From positions 1 through 64,000 of the forward strand of contig NZ_LZGM01000078.1 of assembly GCF_001690195.1 (NCBI RefSeq): a stretch of 64,000 nt of DNA. The letters are read 5' to 3'. A program made the position numbers and the translations under genes. The DNA is from Gilliamella sp. wkB108. GTDB lineage: Bacteria; Pseudomonadota; Gammaproteobacteria; Enterobacterales; Orbaceae. Of this stretch, positions 59,576 to 64,000 are shown in pieces. Position 1 is the first letter of the stretch; each line of letters opens with the position of its first letter. Below the pieces are notes generated by a model. It had not been told where the DNA came from, searched no databases, and was given only the letters and a program-made list of their open reading frames with translations.

Positions 59576-60003
59576 ATAATCAGACAATAAAAAATCATTA
59601 TTGTTAATAAATCCATATTCTGCTATTCTCCTTTTAATCTATGCAGAGAAATCTCTATCTTCACAAAGAGAGTTGTGTAAATCTTTTATGATAACTGTTT
59701 ATTGTAATTTGCTGTTTAGTTGTGTTTCTATTACTGTACTAAGTTATTAAAATCTTTCATTTGTGTTATCTACTAACATGTCCGAAAATTCCCCATTTAG
59801 CTAAATTTAGGCAAAGTGATACTGACAATGCCAAAATTCGCTATGTTCTTAAGTAACGAATTAAATGGTTATCTTTTTAAATAGACACTTATGATCAGAT
59901 GGATTTTTTGAGGTAACAAAACTATAATTTTTGAATTAAAAAATAGAACTTTATTTTAAAGTACTATAATATAACTTATGGTTAAATATTAAGAAAAATT
60001 AAT
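59576..60003. other. intergenic region after the IS
   Basis: About 430 nt with no supported gene. A perfect TATAAT at 59965-59970 is the likely -10 of the acetyltransferase gene. The minus strand from about 59625 to 59576 could contain a trace of the EthD N-terminus (ATGATTTTTTATTGTCTG). Confidence 0.4.
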
Positions 60004-60579
60004 ATGTTTAAATATTATCATATCATAAAATTTCTTATGACCCACGATTTAAAATTTTTAAAAGAGTGTTGGGGTTCTGAGTTTATTAGAAGAGATTTTA
60101 AATGGCATAGATTATTTAAAAAGCTTTTAAAATGTCAAAATAAATATTTGTTTTGGTGGCGACTTGCTAATGAGATGTACCAATTTGGTAACAAAGATCT
60201 TCAAAGAATAGCTAAAAGAATTAATAATAAACTTATTTTTAAATATAATTGTGATATTGGCCTTGGAGCTAAAATTGGCATAAAAATGACCATTCAACAT
60301 TTTATTGGAATTGTTATTTCTAATAAGGTTATTATTGGCAATAATTTTACATGCTTACAAAATGTCACTATCGGAATGGGTAAGTCTGAGGAGTTTAATG
60401 TTATACTTGGAAATAATGTCGTCATTGGTGCCAATGTCTGTATAATTGGTGGAAAAATTAATATTGGAGACAATGTAACTATTGGTGCGCTTTCTTTTAT
60501 TGATAAAAGTATTCCATCTGATTGTATAGCTTATTCAAAATTGAAAGGTATAACAATTAGATCTACAAAAAATAGTTGA
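60004..60579 (+). CDS. serine acetyltransferase-like hexapeptide O-acetyltransferase
   Basis: 191 residues. A short N-terminal helical region with many Lys and aromatics, then a left-handed beta helix (IGLGAKIGIKM, VIIGNNFTCLQNVTIGMGK, VILGNNVVIGANVCIIGG, INIGDNVTIGALSF). The candidate catalytic His99 lies in IQHFIGIVIS, corresponding to HATGVVIG of serine acetyltransferases. Small SAT-like proteins of this type usually acetylate sugars in capsule, O-antigen or exopolysaccharide loci, but none is here; it stands alone beside an IS and an integrase and is noticeably more AT-rich than the housekeeping genes. A small cysE-like enzyme is possible but less likely, because the long N-terminal CysE domain is missing. 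Confidence 0.75.
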   Translation: MFKYYHIIKFLMTHDLKFLKECWGSEFIRRDFKWHRLFKKLLKCQNKYLFWWRLANEMYQFGNKDLQRIAKRINNKLIFKYNCDIGLGAKIGIKMTIQHFIGIVISNKVIIGNNFTCLQNVTIGMGKSEEFNVILGNNVVIGANVCIIGGKINIGDNVTIGALSFIDKSIPSDCIAYSKLKGITIRSTKNS

Positions 60580-60846
60580 AGTAAGCCCAATATTTATTGT
60601 TCGGTTTTTGTCTGATGTCGGAACTAATCAATACGGTGTAACTATATACCTAATCTTTTGCATACTGCATAATCCACTCTCCCATCAAAAGGGAGAAAGA
60701 GCGTAAATTTATACAGCTTTGAGCCTTCTATACATTCCCCTCCTCATTTTTGTGCAAAACGTGAAATGAAATAATTTTTTTAACTATCACTGAGCAGGTG
60801 ACAATTATTATCAAATGGGTAGCCATAAATAGCTATTGTTGAGCAA

Positions 60847-60920
60847 TTCAATCCTATTGAACGAATCTGCTGACTTTTTAGCAGATTGCAAATTTAATAC
60901 CTGCATGGTGGAAATCACCA
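60847..60920. other. three consecutive hairpins, possible structured RNA
   Basis: TTCAAT/ATTGAA (60847-60861), AATCTGCT/AGCAGATT (60864-60887) and TGGTG/CACCA (60906-60920). The middle stem is 8 bp and the best supported. No T run follows closely. Confidence 0.35.
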
Positions 60921-61146
60921 TAAAGCATTTAATCTTATTTTCAATAATAACTCTGGATCAACCTTAAAATCACTTATTTTTAACATTATGATTAATATTC
61001 TTTTTTATTTGAGCGAGAAAGAAGGGTTATAGAATTATTTCAATATTTCAATTGGTTAACCATAGGATCAAGATTATATTTAAATGTGAATAGTAGTGAA
61101 CACTTTTAATGAAAAGTTTAGAATATTGGGGGTAAGTATAAAAAAA

Positions 61147-61212
61147 CCAGTTTAATAACTGGCATTTGTAAAGGGTGATATTTGAAAAAGCACCCCTCAC
61201 ATTTGAGGAGTG
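61147..61212 (-). terminator. two hairpins downstream of the integrase gene
   Basis: The stem CACCCCTC/GAGGAGTG, with one mismatch per arm (61191-61212), comes first after the integrase stop on the minus strand, then CCAGTT/AACTGG (61147-61162) followed on the minus strand by TTTTTT. The second is a good Rho-independent terminator for a leftward transcript. Confidence 0.65.
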
Positions 61213-61275
61213 GATCTTATTAATAATTGAAAGCGTAACTCAAATATGAGGCACGATATTTATAGCGCGGTGTAG

Positions 61276-62526
61276 TTAATGATTAACTAGCTTTAAATTG
61301 CGGTTACCTGATAGAGAGACATTCCCTTTACTGGCTTGCTCGACAAAATCACCCCACCAGTCAAGCATAATGCGTTTTTGTTGTTCATACTCAGCCTTGT
61401 TGTAAGCTCGTCTTACTGCATTTTTATCTACATGCGATAACGCGCTTTCAATAACATCATAATTAAAGCCTTGTTCATTTAGCGTTGTACTCGCTAAAGC
61501 TCTCAATCCATGCGCGACTAATTTATCTTTGTAACCCATGCGTTTTATTGCCATGTTAGCGGTCTGGCTACTCATTGGCTTGTTATAAGGGGGTCTAGCT
61601 GTTGGGAAAACAAACTCGCTTTTATGGTTAATAGATTTCATTATCTCAAGTATTTTTATTGCTTGTGGGGATAAAGGTATATTGTGAGGTCTATCCATTT
61701 TCATGCGTTCGGCAGGAATGCTCCATAATTTTTTATCAAGATTAATTTCTTCCCATTTAGCCCCTACAGCTTCGCTAGGTCGCGTTAATGTGAGTAATTG
61801 CCATTCAATCACGCATCTTGTTTGTAACTCAATACTAGCCATAGATAAGGCTTGCATAAACTGCGGTAACTCAGTAGGGGATATGGTAGGTTGTTTTTTT
61901 ACTTTTGGGCTGTTAAATACGTCGGTAATTTTAGCAAGAGGGTTATTATCGATAATTCCCATATTGACAGCATAATACATTATTTCGTTGATTCGCCTAC
62001 AAGCTCTCTTTACTGTCTTGTATTTATTATTGTTATTTAATGGTTGTAAAGCATTGATTGCCTTAACAGCAGTTACTTGGTTTATGGGAATGTCTTTGAT
62101 GTAAGGGAATACATGATTTTCTAATGAACGCCAAGCCTTTTTTAAAGTTTGTTCTTCTAGTCCTTGTTCTGTTTTGAATTTAAGCCATTGTTCAGCCATG
62201 GAGTAGAATGTATTGCCGATTGCTTCTTGCTTAAGTTGCTCTTGTTCCGCTTTATGTTCTTGGGGGTCTATGCCTTGCTTAATTAATTCGCGTGCTTCGT
62301 CGCGTTGTTTTCGCGCTTGCTGTAGTGAAACTTCGGGATAACTACCAAAACTGACCGTAGTCCTATTATTCGTTATAGGGCGATAATATCTAAATTGCCA
62401 TATTTTTGTCCCTGTTGACTTGATAAGCAAAAGCAAACCATTTCCATCATAAATAGGATAATCCTTACTTTGTGGCTTGGCGTTCTTAATTTGTGTATCA
62501 GTCATTGGAGCTATTTTTTTAGGCAT
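61276..62526 (-). CDS. tyrosine recombinase, P4-type integrase
   Basis: 416 residues. An N-terminal arm-DNA-binding domain (DUF4102: MTDTQIKNAKPQSKDYPIYD, then GLLLLIKSTGTKIWQFRYY), a SAM-like core-binding domain (about 105-190), and the catalytic domain with Arg249 (LTLTRPSEA), His339 and Arg342 (HGLRALAST), His365 (LSHVD) and the nucleophile Tyr375 (RRAYNKAEY). All catalytic residues are intact. By family it should insert islands or satellite phages, usually at tRNA or tmRNA genes, but I find no such gene nearby and no other phage gene. It is probably the surviving integrase of a decayed or very small island. A nested inverted repeat covers its leader. Confidence 0.93.
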   Translation of the reverse strand: MPKKIAPMTDTQIKNAKPQSKDYPIYDGNGLLLLIKSTGTKIWQFRYYRPITNNRTTVSFGSYPEVSLQQARKQRDEARELIKQGIDPQEHKAEQEQLKQEAIGNTFYSMAEQWLKFKTEQGLEEQTLKKAWRSLENHVFPYIKDIPINQVTAVKAINALQPLNNNNKYKTVKRACRRINEIMYYAVNMGIIDNNPLAKITDVFNSPKVKKQPTISPTELPQFMQALSMASIELQTRCVIEWQLLTLTRPSEAVGAKWEEINLDKKLWSIPAERMKMDRPHNIPLSPQAIKILEIMKSINHKSEFVFPTARPPYNKPMSSQTANMAIKRMGYKDKLVAHGLRALASTTLNEQGFNYDVIESALSHVDKNAVRRAYNKAEYEQQKRIMLDWWGDFVEQASKGNVSLSGNRNLKLVNH

Positions 62527-62535
62527 ACTTTCACC

Positions 62536-62594
62536 TTTTGGGACTATGAAATTATAGGACTATGTCCGCGTAGTCCTTAATATAGTTCCCAAAA
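62536..62594. repeat. nested inverted repeat over the integrase translation start region
   Basis: Outer arms TTTTGGGACTAT (62536-62547) and ATAGTTCCCAAAA (62582-62594) pair with a single bulge. Inner arms AGGACTA (62556-62562) and TAGTCCT (62571-62577) pair around TGTCCGCG. GGACTAT also recurs as a direct repeat 17 bp apart. The integrase ribosome-binding sequence AAAGGTG lies on the outer edge. Confidence 0.75.
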
Positions 62595-62869
62595 ATATGA
62601 ATGTAAATGTATCTTACTGATGCTTACAAAATAGTAAAACAGGCTCTAAGCCTTATTTATACTAGTTTTGATGTGCTTTAAATGATTTTAAAGAATGTTA
62701 CTGATTATTGGATGAGTGTAGTAGGTGAAAGATAGTTAGTTAACTTAATGATCTCATTTATAATAATTTAAGATAAAAGCAAATTATTTTGGGATCTTTT
62801 TATTTTGGTTAAATATTAAAAAATGTATAAGATCCCATTTTTAACGATGTAAATACATGCGAGTTTTTA
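62595..62869. other. intergenic region between integrase and LacI-type regulator genes
   Basis: About 275 nt, AT-rich, no gene. It lies upstream of the integrase gene and downstream of the LacI-type gene, both on the minus strand. An attachment site could sit here but cannot be recognised without the other end. Confidence 0.4.
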
Positions 62870-63871
62870 TTAAATTTTTGAAGTTGATTTTCGGGATATT
62901 AATGTGGGGGTAACCATATTAATAAGTGGATAATGTCCTTGATTATTAATTGCTAAATTAAATGCTCTTTCTGCCATATATTCAAAAGGTATTTGTATTG
63001 TAGTTAAAGGGATTGGTAATCTTGATGATAATGGAATATCACCATATCCAATTATTGAAACATCTTTGCCAATTGCAATTCCATGATTATAAGCTGAACT
63101 CATCACACCAATTGCGAGTTCGTCATTTGTCGCAAAAATGGCTGTCGGCCTTTCTTTTTTCGAAGAGAATAAAATATCACCTGATTTCTCACCAGATTTT
63201 ATATCAAACCCCAAATTGATGATCCAATCTTTATTCAATTTTAAGTTTGATGTTTTCATTGCTTCAATAAAACCTTCTTGTCTATATTTTGAATTGGAAC
63301 TTTTGATAGGTCCATTTATTAAAGCTATTTTTTTATGACCAAGATCAATCAAATGTTTGGTTGCTATATATGCTCCTGCTTTATCATCCCCAATCGAAGA
63401 ATAACTTTGACCATCTGTTCTTAAAATTAATGAATGAGGTATTTTATTTCTTCTTAGTGATGCTATGTTTTCATCATCTAAAGAACAGGTAGCTAGTATC
63501 AAGGCATCTACTTTTCTATCCAATAAGCTTTTAATAACTTCACGCTCTCTTTCCTTTGAATTTCCGGCAGTTGCAACAACAGTAAAATAGTTATGACGTT
63601 CTGCAATATTTGCAATATTTTCATATAAAAGAGCCATTACAGTATCACTTAAATAGGGAACTAAAACTCCAATAGTTCTTGTTGTACCTCTACGCAGATT
63701 TGAAGCAATAATATTTCTTATATAACCATGTTTTTCTGCTATTTCTCTTATATTTTTTGCTATTTTACTATTGTAATTATCAAACCGTTCGTCAAGCGCT
63801 CTTGATGCAGTAGAGGTACTAACACCAGCTAGTTTGGCTATCTCTTTTAAGGTAATTTGCTTGTTGTCCAA
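62870..63871 (-). CDS. LacI-family transcriptional regulator
   Basis: 333 residues. The N-terminal HTH and hinge helix read TLKEIAKLAGVSTSTASRAL, then a hinge near NIIASNLRRG, followed by a periplasmic-binding-protein-like effector domain (TIGVLVPYLSDTVMALLYEN, DALILATCSL, TAIFATNDELAIGVMSSAY, DVSIIGYGDIPLS). It is a complete repressor or activator of a sugar regulon, with a sugar or sugar derivative as likely ligand. No transporter or enzyme gene lies beside it within the window; targets may lie beyond position 64000, toward its 5' side. Confidence 0.9.
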   Translation of the reverse strand: MDNKQITLKEIAKLAGVSTSTASRALDERFDNYNSKIAKNIREIAEKHGYIRNIIASNLRRGTTRTIGVLVPYLSDTVMALLYENIANIAERHNYFTVVATAGNSKEREREVIKSLLDRKVDALILATCSLDDENIASLRRNKIPHSLILRTDGQSYSSIGDDKAGAYIATKHLIDLGHKKIALINGPIKSSNSKYRQEGFIEAMKTSNLKLNKDWIINLGFDIKSGEKSGDILFSSKKERPTAIFATNDELAIGVMSSAYNHGIAIGKDVSIIGYGDIPLSSRLPIPLTTIQIPFEYMAERAFNLAINNQGHYPLINMVTPTLISRKSTSKI

Positions 63872-64000
63872 AAATGATTCTCTTAATATTCAAAATAACT
63901 TATAAAATATTAACATAAATTGTATATTTACTGATAGTTGTTTTAATAATAGCCATGTTATTTTGCAAATAAGAAAATCTTTTACCTTATTGTTCAATAA

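Larger units (their letters stand above)
60580..61275. other. long non-coding region between the acetyltransferase and integrase genes
   Basis: About 700 nt with no supported gene but several hairpins: CTCCC/GGGAG (about 60679-60695), three adjacent stems at 60847-60920, CCAGTT/AACTGG (61147-61162) and a CACCCCTC/GAGGAGTG stem (61191-61212). The last two could end the minus-strand integrase transcript. The middle group may be a structured RNA. Confidence 0.5.

Noticed and set aside
60004-60579. serine acetyltransferase CysE of cysteine synthesis
   Set aside because: Too short (191 residues) and lacks the CysE N-terminal helical domain; better described as a SAT-like surface-sugar acetyltransferase.
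62536-62594. tRNA-like fold upstream of the integrase (GGGACTA...TAGTTCCC)
   Set aside because: Arms are nested rather than cloverleaf-like; no T-loop GTTCGA-type motif and no anticodon stem of correct size.

Overview
The window is about 64 kb of AT-rich chromosome from a gammaproteobacterium. Gene content (crp, mukFEB, pntAB, oxyR-fabR, surA/lptD, lapC/yejM, dinI, priA) and gene order (uppS-cdsA-rseP-bamA-skp-lpxD; tig-clpP-clpX-lon-ppiD-ybaV; moaCDE-ybhL) place it near Enterobacterales and Pasteurellales. The low GC, the shortened versions of classical operons and the SinH/SinI-like surface locus suggest a host-associated member of the Orbaceae, such as a Gilliamella-like insect gut symbiont. 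The genus is an inference, because no rRNA gene lies in the window.

Layout. 0.2-7.8 kb: an inverse-autotransporter (intimin/SinH-like) adhesin followed by three secreted paralogues resembling SinI, each with its own AT-rich leader. 7.9-24.3 kb, nearly all on the plus strand: yheU, crp, the envelope-biogenesis run uppS to lpxD, then trigger factor, ClpP, ClpX, Lon, PpiD and a ComEA-like protein. 24.4-30.7 kb: priA (minus), moaCDE, a Bax-inhibitor-1 protein and the LapC/YejM regulator of LPS synthesis. 30.7-39.4 kb (minus): sppA, apaH, rsmA, surA, lptD and pcnB, the last apparently starting at AUU. 39.8-45.6 kb: oxyR, fabR, a secreted alpha/beta hydrolase and pntAB. 46.0-49.6 kb: a nucleoside or ribose salvage operon with a DeoR-HTH/ribokinase fusion, a nucleoside hydrolase and an MFS transporter, behind a well-placed CRP site. 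49.9-57.6 kb: a Fur-box-controlled DUF4198 protein and mukFEB. 57.8-64 kb is a mosaic: a LexA-controlled dinI-like gene, an EthD-family gene remnant beside an IS3-family element with a nonsense codon, an orphan SAT-like acetyltransferase, an orphan P4-type integrase with a nested inverted repeat at its start, and a LacI-type regulator.

How the parts fit: the central genes make and police the envelope. BamA, Skp and SurA deliver outer-membrane proteins (LptD and the inverse autotransporter are clients), LpxD and LapC set lipid A synthesis, RseP, PpiD and SppA handle membrane proteolysis and folding, and Lon/ClpXP handle the cytosol. Crp encoded here may control the salvage operon directly.

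Most notable observations: the expanded SinH/SinI-type locus; a roughly 40-bp interspersed intergenic repeat in three copies; the DeoR-ribokinase fusion with a strong internal ribosome-binding site; the class II-like CRP promoter; the AUU start of pcnB; and the nested inverted repeat over the integrase start. No CRISPR array, rRNA or tRNA gene was found.
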